A DNA stretch of 64,000 nucleotides from Flavobacterium ranwuense (GCF_004349315.1 NZ_SMLH01000001.1:62001-126000), one strand, 5' to 3'. Shown: positions 25,131 to 35,085, counted from the stretch's first letter. Made by a program: numbers and translations. The notes: generated by a model from the sequence alone, not told the origin.

Positions 25131-25157
25131 AAAATCCCGAACAATCGGGATTTTTTT
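25131..25157. terminator. Terminator between accD and alcohol dehydrogenase genes
   Basis: AATCCCGA-acaa-TCGGGATT with an A-run before and seven T's after; it serves the convergent pair. Confidence 0.9.
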
Positions 25158-25179
25158 ATGCTTGAAAAGTAATCTATTG

Positions 25180-26226
25180 CTATTTCAAACTCGCCATATC
25201 TATTACGAAACGATATTTAACATCGCTTTTATTCATGCGCTCATAAGCCTCATTAATATACCCCATATCAATCACTTCAACATCTGAAGTGATGTTATTA
25301 GCTGCACAATAATCTAACATTTCCTGAGTTTCTGCAATTCCACCTATTAGGCTTCCCATTATTTTTCTGCGCTTCATGATTAATGTAATGGCAGGGATTT
25401 CGGCTGGCGCAGTGGGAACTCCTACAATAATCATTGTTCCATTTGTATTTAACAAGTTTAAATACGCATTGTAATCATGCTTTGCAGAAACCGTATTTAA
25501 AATAAAATCAAACTTATTTGTCAAAGAATCCATCATTCCGGAATCAGACGTTAGCGCAAAATGATGCGCACCTAATTTTTTCGCATCCGCTTCTTTCGAA
25601 GGAGAATGACTTAACATGGTGACTTCGGCACCAAAAGAAACGGCAAACTTCACTGCCATGTGACCTAATCCGCCCAAACCTAAAACACCCACTTTATGCC
25701 CTTTACCTACCTTCAAATAGCGCAATGGAGAATATGTTGTAATACCCGCACACAACAAAGGAGCCACACCCGAAAGTTCTAATTTGTCAGAAATATGCAA
25801 AGTATAGCTTTCATCAACGGTAATGCTGGTCGAGTAACCGCCATAAGTAGGCGTTTTTGTCCCTCTTTCGTAACTGTTGTAAGTCCCCGTCATGCCTTCT
25901 TCACAATATTGCTCTTCTCCAGATTTACAGCTAGGGCAAGTTCTACAAGAATCTACAAAACAGCCCACGCCCGCTAATTCTCCTACCTTAAATTTAGAAA
26001 CTTCACTTCCTACAGCAGTAATTCTACCTACAATTTCATGGCCAGGCACCAACGGATAAATGGCAGGTCCCCAATCTCCTTTTGCTGTGTGAATATCAGA
26101 ATGACAAACACCACTATAAAGTATCTCTATCTGAACTTGTTTTTTGCCAAGTTCTTTTCTATCAAACGAATACGGTTTTAATGGAGTTTCCGCATCATAA
26201 GCTGCATAAGCTTTAATTGCTGTCAT
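25180..26226 (-). CDS. Zinc-dependent NAD(P) alcohol dehydrogenase (cinnamyl-alcohol/YahK type)
   Basis: This 348-residue medium-chain dehydrogenase probably reduces aldehydes with NADPH. Catalytic zinc ligands are Cys41 (GVCHSDIH), His63-Glu64 (PGHE) and the Cys in PLLCAGITTY. Structural zinc ligands are Cys94, Cys97, Cys100 and Cys108 (DSCRTCPSCKSGEEQYC). The nucleotide-binding motif is GVLGLGGLGHMAVKFA, followed by SHSPSKEADAKKLGA; this serine-rich site suggests NADP. Substrate range in this family is broad, so the natural substrate is unknown. It is monocistronic. Confidence 0.92.
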   Translation of the reverse strand: MTAIKAYAAYDAETPLKPYSFDRKELGKKQVQIEILYSGVCHSDIHTAKGDWGPAIYPLVPGHEIVGRITAVGSEVSKFKVGELAGVGCFVDSCRTCPSCKSGEEQYCEEGMTGTYNSYERGTKTPTYGGYSTSITVDESYTLHISDKLELSGVAPLLCAGITTYSPLRYLKVGKGHKVGVLGLGGLGHMAVKFAVSFGAEVTMLSHSPSKEADAKKLGAHHFALTSDSGMMDSLTNKFDFILNTVSAKHDYNAYLNLLNTNGTMIIVGVPTAPAEIPAITLIMKRRKIMGSLIGGIAETQEMLDYCAANNITSDVEVIDMGYINEAYERMNKSDVKYRFVIDMASLK

Positions 26227-26344
26227 ATTACAAATTTTAGTTGAGTGTTAAAAGTACGAAAAAGAGAAACTGGAAATGTTAAGAATATAATAAATCCGAT
26301 TGAAAAAATCATTCAAAAACACACAGACTCTTTAGGCTAAAAAA

Positions 26345-27601
26345 CTACATTCCCGTTCTTATCGCCTCCACAGGATCTAACTTTGAGGCAGAAATCGCTG
26401 GGAGTATTCCGGAGATCAATCCAATTATGACTGCTAATCCAGTTCCTAGAGTAATATTTCCCGCACTTAAGACAAATTCAAAATCTAAAACATTTGTTAG
26501 AATAAGTGCAATAATCCAAACCATAAGCAATCCAATTATTCCACCAATTAGACACAAGATAATAGCTTCAAATAAAAACTGGAACAATATAAACCTGTTT
26601 TTGGCTCCTAATGACTTCTGAATTCCTATTAAATGGGTACGCTCTTTAACGGAAACAAACATGATATTAGCTATACCAAAACCACCCACAAGAAGTGAAA
26701 ATCCTGCAATTATCCACCCAACCATATTCATAAAACCAATAGTTTCATCAATCATATCAGTTGCACCTTTAAGAAAATTGATAAAAAAATTATCTATATC
26801 CCCTGATTTAACCCCTCTAAAATTCCTGATTTTATATGAAATTTGAGCTTTAAGGTTTTCTACATCAATCCCTTTACTAGGCTTAATAATGACTATTGGA
26901 GTAAATGATTGATTGTTGTCTCCAAACAATCCTCGTATTCTATTTACCGTAGGATAAATGGTATGATCAGGATTAGAACCAAAACTCACCATTCTATCCC
27001 CTACTTTTTTTAGAGTCCCAACCACTTTAAAACGCTGTCCGTATAACCTAACTTCCTTACCTAATGGAGAAACCCCTTCAAAAAGCGACTCAACAATTTC
27101 ATGACCTATTACAACATTATTACTTCCCGAGTTTGATTCTTGCTCACTAAAAAAACGTCCTTCTTTAAAATCTAATTTTTCAATATCAGAGAATTCATAA
27201 GTACAGGGAATTACCGCTATTGAACTTACTGTTTTTGATTCATACTTTATAGTTTCTCGTCCAGCATAAAGTTGAAAGCAAACACTTTCAACATCCGTTA
27301 AATTATTTTTTAAAAATTTATACTCCTCATAAGTTACATCCGGAAATTGTTCAACCTTCCAGTCTGGAACATCTGTGGGTCCAAAACAATATTTAAAAAA
27401 GAAAACAGTACTATTGTCTAAACTTCCAATATCTTTTTTTATTTTCCTGTCCAAAGAATCAACGGCCGCAAGTACAGCTATAATCGAAAAAATTCCAATA
27501 GTAACTCCTAACAAAGAAAGCAACGTTCTTAACTTGTTGTTTCGCAATGCATTCATTGCAAAGCCAAAACTCTCTTTTAATAATCGAAGGTAAACCAGCA
27601 T
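26345..27601 (-). CDS. MacB-like ABC transporter permease (FtsX domain), no ATPase alongside
   Basis: This 418-residue inner membrane protein has the MacB fold: a first helix with LRTLLSLLGVTIGIFSIIAVLAAVDS, a periplasmic core domain (about 60-270, with VVIGHEIVESLF and GQRFKVVGTLKKVGDRM) and a C-terminal FtsX domain of three helices (GFGIANIMFVSVKERTHLIGIQKSLGAK, ending SASKLDPVEAIRTGM). Such permeases pair with an ATPase and an adaptor for mechanotransmission or efflux. Neither is in the neighbouring genes, so the ATPase must be encoded elsewhere. Function is therefore open. Confidence 0.9.
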   Translation of the reverse strand: MLVYLRLLKESFGFAMNALRNNKLRTLLSLLGVTIGIFSIIAVLAAVDSLDRKIKKDIGSLDNSTVFFFKYCFGPTDVPDWKVEQFPDVTYEEYKFLKNNLTDVESVCFQLYAGRETIKYESKTVSSIAVIPCTYEFSDIEKLDFKEGRFFSEQESNSGSNNVVIGHEIVESLFEGVSPLGKEVRLYGQRFKVVGTLKKVGDRMVSFGSNPDHTIYPTVNRIRGLFGDNNQSFTPIVIIKPSKGIDVENLKAQISYKIRNFRGVKSGDIDNFFINFLKGATDMIDETIGFMNMVGWIIAGFSLLVGGFGIANIMFVSVKERTHLIGIQKSLGAKNRFILFQFLFEAIILCLIGGIIGLLMVWIIALILTNVLDFEFVLSAGNITLGTGLAVIIGLISGILPAISASKLDPVEAIRTGM

Positions 27602-27770
27602 AAAAATTTTTTTGTATTAAAGTAAAATTCCATAAATATTATTCAAAAACCTAATGAAAAATGTATTCGTTGCTGCGAGAATCAATTATTTTATCTTTAC
27701 CAATGAAAATTAGGAGTAAAAATTACACATTATCTCATTTTCAAATGGCTTAATTTTCACATTAAAAAAC

Positions 27771-27778
27771 TATTTTTG
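27771..27778 (+). promoter_or_regulatory. -7 element of the purH promoter
   Basis: TATTTTTG lies 23 bases before the purH ATG; no matching -33 TTG was seen. Confidence 0.5.
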
Positions 27779-27801
27779 CATTTTATAATTATAACTACAC
27801 A

Positions 27802-29328
27802 ATGAACACAACAAAAACAATTCAATCTGCATTAATCTCTGTCTTTTCAAAAGAAGGATTAGAACCTATAGTAAGACAACTAAACAGTCAAAATGTTACA
27901 CTTTATTCTACTGGAGGGACTGAGGATTTTATAAAAAATTTAGGGATTCCTGTAATTCCTGTTGAAGATGTTACTTCCTACCCTTCTATTCTGGGTGGTA
28001 GAGTAAAAACATTACACCCAAAAGTTTTTGGAGGAATCTTAAATCGCCAAGACAACGAGAGCGATGTTCAGCAAATGATAGAGTTCAACATCCCGCAAAT
28101 AGATTTAGTAATTGTTGATTTATATCCTTTTGAAAAAACAGTAGCTTCTGGAGCTAGTGAATCAGATATTATTGAAAAAATAGATATTGGTGGTATTTCT
28201 TTGATACGTGCCGCCGCAAAAAATTTCAAGGACACTGTAATTGTAGCCTCGGTTGACCAATATGGTTTGCTTTTGGATTTGATTACAGATCAAAACGGAG
28301 CTACAACATTGGAAGACAGAAAATTATTGGCTACAAAAGCATTTCATGTTTCATCACATTATGACACTGCAATTTTCAATTATTTCAACACTGACGAAAC
28401 AATATACAAACAAAGTATTGCTAACGGTCAAGTTTTAAGATATGGGGAGAATCCACATCAAAAAGGTTTTTTCTTTGGTGATTTTGATGCTATGTTCAAA
28501 AAAGTTCACGGAAAAGAATTGTCTTACAATAATTTATTAGATGTAGATGCTGCAGTAAATTTGGTTAATGAATTCAAAAATGACGGCCCTACATTTGCTA
28601 TACTAAAACACAATAATGCTTGTGGTTTAGCGACAAGAACTACAATTAGCGAAGCTTATCTTGCGGCTTTGGCTTGCGATCCAACATCTGCATTTGGTGG
28701 AGTTTTAATTTCGAATACAAAAATTGATGTTACTACGGCTTCAGAAATAAACAAATTATTTTGTGAAGTGGTGATTGCTCCTGAATACGATACTGAAGCC
28801 ATTACTATTTTACAAGAAAAGAAAAATCGAATTATATTAGTTCAAAACGAAGTAGCTTTACCTCAAAAACAAGTACGTACTTGCTTAAACGGAATTTTAG
28901 TTCAGGAAAGAAACAACATAACCGACAATAAAGAAGACTTAAGAACCGTTACTATAACTGAGCCTACTGAACAAGAAGTTCAGGATTTAATTTTTGCTTC
29001 CAAAATTTGTAAAAACACAAAATCAAATACGATTGTTTTTGCAAAAAATGGTACACTTATTGCGTCAGGTACAGGACAGACATCAAGAGTTGATGCCTTG
29101 CTTCAAGCAATAGAAAAAGCGAATAATTTTCACTTTGATTTGCATGGAGCAGTGATGGCAAGCGATGCGTTTTTCCCTTTTCCAGATTGTGTAGAAATAG
29201 CTAAAGAAGCTGGAATAACTGCTGTAATTCAGCCCGGAGGATCAATAAAAGACGAATTGAGTATTAATTATTGTAATGAAAATAAAGTTGCAATGGTATT
29301 TACAGGAACTCGTCATTTTAAACATTAA
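27802..29328 (+). CDS. purH: Bifunctional AICAR formyltransferase / IMP cyclohydrolase
   Basis: This enzyme carries out the last two steps of purine synthesis and makes IMP. The 508-residue protein has the N-terminal MGS-like cyclohydrolase (SALISVFSKEGLEPIVRQL, YSTGGTEDFIKNLGIPV, GGRVKTLHPKVFGGIL) and the C-terminal formyltransferase (RYGENPHQKGFFFGD, ILKHNNACGLATR, SDAFFPFPDCVEIA, AVIQPGGSIKDELSI, VFTGTRHFKH). The Lys-His pair of the transformylase is in LKHNNACG. mreB begins 53 bases downstream with its own -7 element. Confidence 0.97.
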   Translation: MNTTKTIQSALISVFSKEGLEPIVRQLNSQNVTLYSTGGTEDFIKNLGIPVIPVEDVTSYPSILGGRVKTLHPKVFGGILNRQDNESDVQQMIEFNIPQIDLVIVDLYPFEKTVASGASESDIIEKIDIGGISLIRAAAKNFKDTVIVASVDQYGLLLDLITDQNGATTLEDRKLLATKAFHVSSHYDTAIFNYFNTDETIYKQSIANGQVLRYGENPHQKGFFFGDFDAMFKKVHGKELSYNNLLDVDAAVNLVNEFKNDGPTFAILKHNNACGLATRTTISEAYLAALACDPTSAFGGVLISNTKIDVTTASEINKLFCEVVIAPEYDTEAITILQEKKNRIILVQNEVALPQKQVRTCLNGILVQERNNITDNKEDLRTVTITEPTEQEVQDLIFASKICKNTKSNTIVFAKNGTLIASGTGQTSRVDALLQAIEKANNFHFDLHGAVMASDAFFPFPDCVEIAKEAGITAVIQPGGSIKDELSINYCNENKVAMVFTGTRHFKH

Positions 29329-29334
29329 TTTGTT

Positions 29335-29342
29335 TAACTTTG
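29335..29342 (+). promoter_or_regulatory. -7 element of the mreB promoter
   Basis: TAACTTTG begins six bases after the purH stop codon and 40 bases before the end of the mreB leader; it fits TAnnTTTG. Confidence 0.45.
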
Positions 29343-29381
29343 TCCGTCACAAATTTATAACTTCTAACCCTTAAAAAACTT

Positions 29382-30410
29382 ATGGGATTTTTTGATTTCA
29401 TGACCGAGGATATTGCGATAGACCTTGGTACCGCCAACACTTTAATCATACATAATGATAAAGTTGTAATAGACAGCCCATCGATAGTTGCTCGTGATAG
29501 AGTATCGGGCAAAATCATTGCTGTAGGAAAAGAAGCAAGTATGATGCAGGGTAAAACACATGAAAACATTAAGACAATAAGGCCTTTGAAAGATGGCGTA
29601 ATTGCTGATTTTGATGCTTCTGAAAAAATGATAAGCTTGTTTATAAAAAGCATCCCCGCATTGAAGAAAAGAATGTTTACTCCCGCTTTAAGAATGGTTG
29701 TATGTATTCCTTCTGGAATAACTGAAGTTGAAATGAGAGCCGTTAAAGAATCTTGCGAAAGAGTTAATGGTAAAGAGGTCTATTTGATACATGAACCTAT
29801 GGCAGCAGCAATAGGTATTGGAATAGACATCATGCAACCAAAAGGAAACATGATTGTGGATATTGGTGGTGGAACAACTGAAATTGCAGTAATTGCATTG
29901 GGCGGAATTGTATGTGACAAATCAGTAAAAATCGCTGGTGATGTATTTACAAATGACATCGTTTATTATATGCGCACACAACACAACCTTTTTGTTGGAG
30001 AAACTACTGCCGAGAAAATAAAAATTCAAATTGGTGCCGCAATAGAAGACTTAGAAACTCCTCCAGAAGACATGTCTGTTCAAGGTAGAGATTTATTGAC
30101 CGGTAAACCAAAACAAGTAGAAGTTTCTTATAGAGAAATTGCTAAAGCATTAGACAAATCAATACAAAGAATTGAAGATGCTGTAATGGAAACTTTATCA
30201 CAAACACCTCCTGAATTAGCAGCCGACATTTACAACACAGGGATTTACCTTGCAGGTGGAGGATCTATGTTAAGAGGTCTTGATAAAAGGATTTCACAAA
30301 AAACAGATTTACCTGTTTACATTGCTGAAGACCCATTAAGAGCAGTTGTTAGAGGAACTGGTATGGCACTTAAAAACATTACAAAATTTAAAAGCATTTT
30401 GATTAAGTAA
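29382..30410 (+). CDS. mreB: Rod shape-determining protein MreB
   Basis: This bacterial actin polymerises under the inner membrane and positions the elongation machinery. The 342-residue protein shows the actin-fold phosphate loops IAIDLGTANTLI and MIVDIGGGTTEIAVIALGGIV, plus HEPMAAAIGIGID and the adenosine motif GIYLAGGGSMLRGLDKRI. The N-terminus (MGFFDFMTEDIAID) includes the short amphipathic segment that can bind membrane. It heads the cluster mreB-mreC-mreD-mrdA-rodA, so the cell is expected to be rod-shaped. The 100-base gap before mreC shows no terminator. Confidence 0.97.
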   Translation: MGFFDFMTEDIAIDLGTANTLIIHNDKVVIDSPSIVARDRVSGKIIAVGKEASMMQGKTHENIKTIRPLKDGVIADFDASEKMISLFIKSIPALKKRMFTPALRMVVCIPSGITEVEMRAVKESCERVNGKEVYLIHEPMAAAIGIGIDIMQPKGNMIVDIGGGTTEIAVIALGGIVCDKSVKIAGDVFTNDIVYYMRTQHNLFVGETTAEKIKIQIGAAIEDLETPPEDMSVQGRDLLTGKPKQVEVSYREIAKALDKSIQRIEDAVMETLSQTPPELAADIYNTGIYLAGGGSMLRGLDKRISQKTDLPVYIAEDPLRAVVRGTGMALKNITKFKSILIK

Positions 30411-30510
30411 TCGGTTTTTGTTACACTTGCCAGCCTTCAAGCTCAAATCAATTTACAGCAATTAGATTACAAAACAAGACATACAGTTATTTACATTATA
30501 CCGTTAAGAA

Positions 30511-31335
30511 ATGCAGCAAATATTTAATTTTATTTTTAAAAACAGTAATAGATTACTGTTTTTGCTGCTTTTGGGTGTCTCGTTATCACTCACCATTCAA
30601 TCCCATTCTTTCCACAGGAGCAAAATAATCAGTTCTGCAAATTTTTTAAGCGGTGGAGTGTATGAAAAGGTGAATAACCTTAATGAATATTTGAATTTAA
30701 AAACTCAAAATGATGCGCTTGCTCTTGAAAATGCAAAGCTGAAAAGTCTTTTATTTAATCGTAAAGACACTACTGCAATAAAAAAACTGGACAGTATTAA
30801 AGGTGTAAAACCAAACGATATTGTCGTTTCAAAAGTGATACATAATTCCTATAATGTCCATGAAAATTACTTAACCTTAAATTCAGGAGAATTACAAGGT
30901 GTAAAACCAGATATGGGCGTAATTAACAGTTTAGGAATTGTTGGAATCATAGAAAACACCTCTCCAAACTATTCGACTGTAATCAGTATTCTGAATAAAA
31001 AATCTCAAATCAATGCCAAAATTAAAAAGTCAAATCACTTTGGTTCTTTGATATGGGACGGAAAAAATACAGGCTTCGTTCAATTAATCGATGTTCCGAG
31101 ATTAGCGGCGATAAGAAAAGGCGACACAATCGTAACTGGAGGTCAATCTGTAATTTTCCCAGAGAACATAGGAATAGGTACTATTGAAAATATATTTACA
31201 GAAGAAAAAAACAATTATTACACCATAAATATAAGATTATTCAACGACATGACTAACTTAGGTCATGTCTATATAATAAAAAGGAAAGACCGTGAAGAAA
31301 TCACTAATTTAGAAAAAAGAGAAAAGGATGAATAG
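30511..31335 (+). CDS. mreC: Rod shape-determining protein MreC
   Basis: This 274-residue bitopic protein has a single N-terminal transmembrane helix (about 13-28, RLLFLLLLGVSLSLTI), a coiled-coil (about 52-78, LNLKTQNDALALENAKLKSL) and a double beta-barrel periplasmic domain (VSKVIHNSYNVHENYLTLNSG, GVINSLGIVGIIENTS, GSLIWDGKN). MreC tubes scaffold the elongasome and activate PBP2. Its last eight bases overlap the mreD start (ATGAATAG), which indicates translational coupling. Confidence 0.95.
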   Translation: MQQIFNFIFKNSNRLLFLLLLGVSLSLTIQSHSFHRSKIISSANFLSGGVYEKVNNLNEYLNLKTQNDALALENAKLKSLLFNRKDTTAIKKLDSIKGVKPNDIVVSKVIHNSYNVHENYLTLNSGELQGVKPDMGVINSLGIVGIIENTSPNYSTVISILNKKSQINAKIKKSNHFGSLIWDGKNTGFVQLIDVPRLAAIRKGDTIVTGGQSVIFPENIGIGTIENIFTEEKNNYYTINIRLFNDMTNLGHVYIIKRKDREEITNLEKREKDE

Positions 31336-31834
31336 CGCATTGTTAGTCAATATTTTTCGATTTATTCTGTTATTGGCAGTTCAAATTATCATATTCAACA
31401 ATATGACTTTTTTGGGTTACATTAGCCCTTTTCCCTACATATTATTCATAATACTTTACCCTGTAAATGGAAACAAGTCTGGTCTTGTAGTTGCGAGTTT
31501 TTTACTTGGGCTTATTATGGATATGTTTAGTAATTCAGGCGGAATACATGCAACTGCATGTTTGGTTTTAGCCTATGTTAGACCATCTATTTTTAAATTT
31601 GCTTTTGGCCTAAGTTATGAATATCAAACTGTAAAATTAAATGACGTATTAACACCTGAGAGATTCTCGTTTATATTACTCTCTGTTGTAATACACCATT
31701 TTACGTTATTTTTACTGGAAGCATTCCAATTTAGCTTTATTTTTGATATACTAATACGAACTTTATTAAGTACTGTATTCACCATTATTATTTGCATTAT
31801 CATAATATATCTTATTAAGCCAAACAAAAGATGA
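31328..31834 (+). CDS. mreD: Rod shape-determining protein MreD
   Basis: This 168-residue polytopic inner membrane protein has about five or six hydrophobic helices. The family is poorly conserved, but length, topology (LLVNIFRFILLLAVQIIIF at the N-terminus; GLIMDMFSNSGGIHATACL in the middle) and position between mreC and mrdA make the call secure. It overlaps mreC by eight bases and mrdA by four (ATGA at 31831), so all three are translated as a block. Confidence 0.93.
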   Translation: MNSALLVNIFRFILLLAVQIIIFNNMTFLGYISPFPYILFIILYPVNGNKSGLVVASFLLGLIMDMFSNSGGIHATACLVLAYVRPSIFKFAFGLSYEYQTVKLNDVLTPERFSFILLSVVIHHFTLFLLEAFQFSFIFDILIRTLLSTVFTIIICIIIIYLIKPNKR

Positions 31835-33783
31835 GAAAAGTCTTGTTGCCTTCCTTAATCATTCTAGCTACATCTTTGCTTGTAATTCGAATCTTTTATT
31901 TGCAGATTGTTGACGACACTTTAAAGTTAAAATCTGAAAATAATGCCATTAAAAAAAAGTACGAATTTCCAGAAAGAGGATACATGTATGATAGAAAAGG
32001 AAAGTTATTAGTTGCCAACCAAGCATCTTATGACATCATGGTTATTCCTAGAGAAGTAAAAAATACGGATACTTTAGAATTTTGTCAATTATTGAATATT
32101 ACAAAAGAAGATTTCATAAAAAAAATCGAAAAAGCTAAAATATACAGTCCGCGTTTACCATCTGTCTTTTTATCTCAGTTGAACAAAAGTGAATTCGCCG
32201 CTTTTCAAGAAAAAATAAGAAAATATGAAGGTTTTTATTTTCAAAAACGTTCCCTTCGTGATTATGAAGTAGATTTTGGGGCCAATATTTTTGGGTCCAT
32301 CACCCAAGTCAACGAAAAACTAGTCGCCAAAAATCCATATTACAATAGCGGTGATTTAATTGGACGACAAGGAGTTGAAGAAAGTTATGAAGATCTTTTG
32401 CGTGGAATAAAAGGTGTAAAATACATTCAAAAAGATAAATACAACAGGGAAATCGGTTCTTATAAAGAAGGAAAATACGATACTATTGCTATTCAAGGAG
32501 AAGACATAAATCTTACCATAGATGCTGAAATTCAAAAATATGGTGAAGAGTTAATGATTAATAAGCGAGGCGGAATTGTTGCTATTGAACCAAAGACTGG
32601 AGAGATTTTAGCACTTGTAACTGCTCCATCCTATGACCCTGGGATATTAGTAGGAAGACAACGATCTAAGAATTATACCGAATTGTATCGAGATTCTATT
32701 GCAAAACCACTTTATGACAGAGGTTTGCTGGCTGAGTATGCTCCAGGATCTCCATTCAAAATTTTAACTGGACTTATTGCGTTACAAGAAGGAGTTATTG
32801 ATGCTAATACTACTGTTTTTTGCAATCGAGGTTTTAGTTATGCAAGAGGGCGTTTTATGGGATGCCACTGCCATGGAGGTGCTCTTCAATTGCATAGAGG
32901 TATATTTGAATCCTGCAACTCTTATTTTGCAACGGCTTACATGAAAACAATTAATAAATACTCAAAGCCAGCACAAGCAGTTGATATTTGGAATAATCAC
33001 GCAAAAAGTTTTGGTCTTGGGCAATTCATGGGATATGATTTACCAACTGGCAAGAGAGGAAAAATACCCTCTTCAAAAACATACAAACGCATGTATCCTA
33101 ATGGTGGCTGGAGAAGCACCGCTATCGTATCTAATTCTATTGGTCAAGGTGAAGTTGTAATGACTCCAATTCAACTGGCTAATATGATGGCAACAGTTGC
33201 GAATGAAGGGTATTATTACACGCCACATATCATTAAAAAAATTGAAGGCCATAAAATTGACGAAAAATTCACCACGAAACATGTAACCACAATTGATAAA
33301 AAACATTTCAAACCAATTATCAGCGGTTTATTTGATGTTTACAACTTAGGAACAGCCAGGTCTCTACGAGTGGAAGGAATTGATATTTGTGGTAAGACTG
33401 GAACAGCGGAAAATTTTACAAGAATTGGTGGTGTAAAAGTAAAATTAGAAGATCACTCTATATTTGTAGCTTTTGCACCAAAAGATAATCCAAAAATTGC
33501 AATTGCAGTTATGGTTGAAAACGGTGGATATGGAGCGACTATTGCAGGACCTATCGCCAGTTTGATGATAGAGAAATACCTCAGACAAAAAATTACCAGA
33601 ATTGACCTGGAAAAAAGAATTCTAGCAACAAGTTTACAAAGTCGATATGCTAAATTAGGAGGACTCTCTGAAGCAGTTAAATTACAAATAAGAATTAGCG
33701 ATTCTCTTCTAAAAAAGAAAACAATAATTCCAGCTGTAAAAGTAAAAACAGACACCACTAAATCGAATAAACAAGCTATTTAA
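31831..33783 (+). CDS. mrdA: Penicillin-binding protein 2, elongation transpeptidase
   Basis: This 650-residue peptidoglycan DD-transpeptidase partners with RodA. It has an N-terminal anchor helix (7-24), a dimerisation/pedestal domain (PERGYMYDRKGKLLVANQ) and a transpeptidase domain with all three active-site motifs: SPFK (Ser307-Lys310), SCN (361-363) and KTG (522-524). Between the first two motifs is a Cys/His cluster, Cys331 and Cys345-His-Cys-His348. It lies near the position of the zinc site I recall from E. coli PBP2 and may bind metal. The start overlaps mreD by four bases; rodA follows after five. Confidence 0.95.
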   Translation: MRKVLLPSLIILATSLLVIRIFYLQIVDDTLKLKSENNAIKKKYEFPERGYMYDRKGKLLVANQASYDIMVIPREVKNTDTLEFCQLLNITKEDFIKKIEKAKIYSPRLPSVFLSQLNKSEFAAFQEKIRKYEGFYFQKRSLRDYEVDFGANIFGSITQVNEKLVAKNPYYNSGDLIGRQGVEESYEDLLRGIKGVKYIQKDKYNREIGSYKEGKYDTIAIQGEDINLTIDAEIQKYGEELMINKRGGIVAIEPKTGEILALVTAPSYDPGILVGRQRSKNYTELYRDSIAKPLYDRGLLAEYAPGSPFKILTGLIALQEGVIDANTTVFCNRGFSYARGRFMGCHCHGGALQLHRGIFESCNSYFATAYMKTINKYSKPAQAVDIWNNHAKSFGLGQFMGYDLPTGKRGKIPSSKTYKRMYPNGGWRSTAIVSNSIGQGEVVMTPIQLANMMATVANEGYYYTPHIIKKIEGHKIDEKFTTKHVTTIDKKHFKPIISGLFDVYNLGTARSLRVEGIDICGKTGTAENFTRIGGVKVKLEDHSIFVAFAPKDNPKIAIAVMVENGGYGATIAGPIASLMIEKYLRQKITRIDLEKRILATSLQSRYAKLGGLSEAVKLQIRISDSLLKKKTIIPAVKVKTDTTKSNKQAI

Positions 33784-33788
33784 TTCAG

Positions 33789-35024
33789 ATGAAAAACCAA
33801 AGCATAACAAATAACATCGACTGGATAAGCATAATAATCTATGTTTTATTAGTTATTTTGGGTTGGCTAAATATCTATTCGTCTTCTCTTTCATCAATGG
33901 AAGACACTTATGAAAAACAGCTTATATTCATTGTATTAACTATTCCTTTAATATTCATCATACTCTCTGTTGACGGTAAGTTTTATGAAAAATACGCAAG
34001 TATCATTTTTGGAATTTCACTACTCACATTAGCAGGATTATTTTTATTTGGAAAAACCATAGCAGGTCAACGTTGTTGGTATGCAATAGGGAGTTTTACA
34101 ATTCAACCTTCTGAATTTGCAAAAGCGGCTACAGCTTTGGCGTTAGCAAAATATTTAAGTGATACCCAAATCAATTTAAAAGAAGTTAATAGGCAAATAC
34201 AAGCTCTTGCAATAATACTTTTGCCTGTGATCCTAATACTTCCTCAACCTGACCCAGGAAGTGCTTTAATATACAGTATATTCATCATTGTTTTATACCG
34301 CGAAGGCTTACCGTCTTGGTATGTTTGGACAGGATTTATTACCATACTGTTATTTGTATTAACGCTGATATTAGAGCCCCAATATGTAATTCTTATAGGA
34401 TTGGCTACCCTAGTGTTAGTTCATTTCAAATCAAGATTAGCCGATAGAAACATTATTTTAAGCAGTATTCTTTTTGTAATTATTTCTGGGTTTGTTTTAT
34501 CTGTAAATTATGTTTTCGAAAATGTATTTAAGCAACATCACAGGGATCGTTTTAATATACTTTTGGGCAAAACAGTAGATCTAAAAGGAATCGGTTATAA
34601 TACAAATCAATCCGAAATAGCCATTGGTTCTGGAGGTTGGATTGGAAAAGGGTTTCTCGAAGGGACACAAACCAAAGGAGGATTTGTTCCTGAGCAACAT
34701 ACTGACTATATATTTACAACAGTAGGTGAAGAATGGGGATTTGCAGGCTCATTAGTAGTTATCGCTCTTTTTGCAGGTTTATTTCTTAGAATAATATATC
34801 TGGCAGAAAGACAAAAAACAAAATTCAGCAGAGTTTATGGATATTGTGTAGCCGGAATTTTATTTACTCATTTCTTTGTAAATATCGCCATGGTTGTTGG
34901 TATATTCCCAACAATTGGTGTGCCACTTCCTTTCTTCTCCTATGGAGGTTCTGGTCTTTGGGGCTTCACTATATTATTGTTTATATTTATAAAAATGGAT
35001 GCTAATAAAGTTAACGAATGGTAA
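33789..35024 (+). CDS. rodA: RodA, SEDS-family peptidoglycan glycosyltransferase
   Basis: This 411-residue polytopic protein polymerises glycan strands for lateral wall growth together with PBP2. SEDS signatures are visible: FTIQPSEFAKAATALALAKYL, LPQPDPGSALIYSIF, IGSGGWIGKGFLEGTQTKG, VPEQHTDYIFTTVGEEWGF and the C-terminal GVPLPFFSYGGSG. The catalytic Asp is probably that in PQPDPGS or the second periplasmic loop. It is the last gene of the mre operon; no strong terminator follows before the pseudogene at 35086. Confidence 0.96.
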   Translation: MKNQSITNNIDWISIIIYVLLVILGWLNIYSSSLSSMEDTYEKQLIFIVLTIPLIFIILSVDGKFYEKYASIIFGISLLTLAGLFLFGKTIAGQRCWYAIGSFTIQPSEFAKAATALALAKYLSDTQINLKEVNRQIQALAIILLPVILILPQPDPGSALIYSIFIIVLYREGLPSWYVWTGFITILLFVLTLILEPQYVILIGLATLVLVHFKSRLADRNIILSSILFVIISGFVLSVNYVFENVFKQHHRDRFNILLGKTVDLKGIGYNTNQSEIAIGSGGWIGKGFLEGTQTKGGFVPEQHTDYIFTTVGEEWGFAGSLVVIALFAGLFLRIIYLAERQKTKFSRVYGYCVAGILFTHFFVNIAMVVGIFPTIGVPLPFFSYGGSGLWGFTILLFIFIKMDANKVNEW

Positions 35025-35085
35025 TTAAATCAGCTTAAGTTAAGAACTTATTTTGTTTCTAATTTTTCGTCTCATTAAATTTCAA

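Noticed and set aside
29318..29653. A 111-codon minus-strand frame
   Set aside because: Antisense to the start of mreB and the end of purH, without family likeness.
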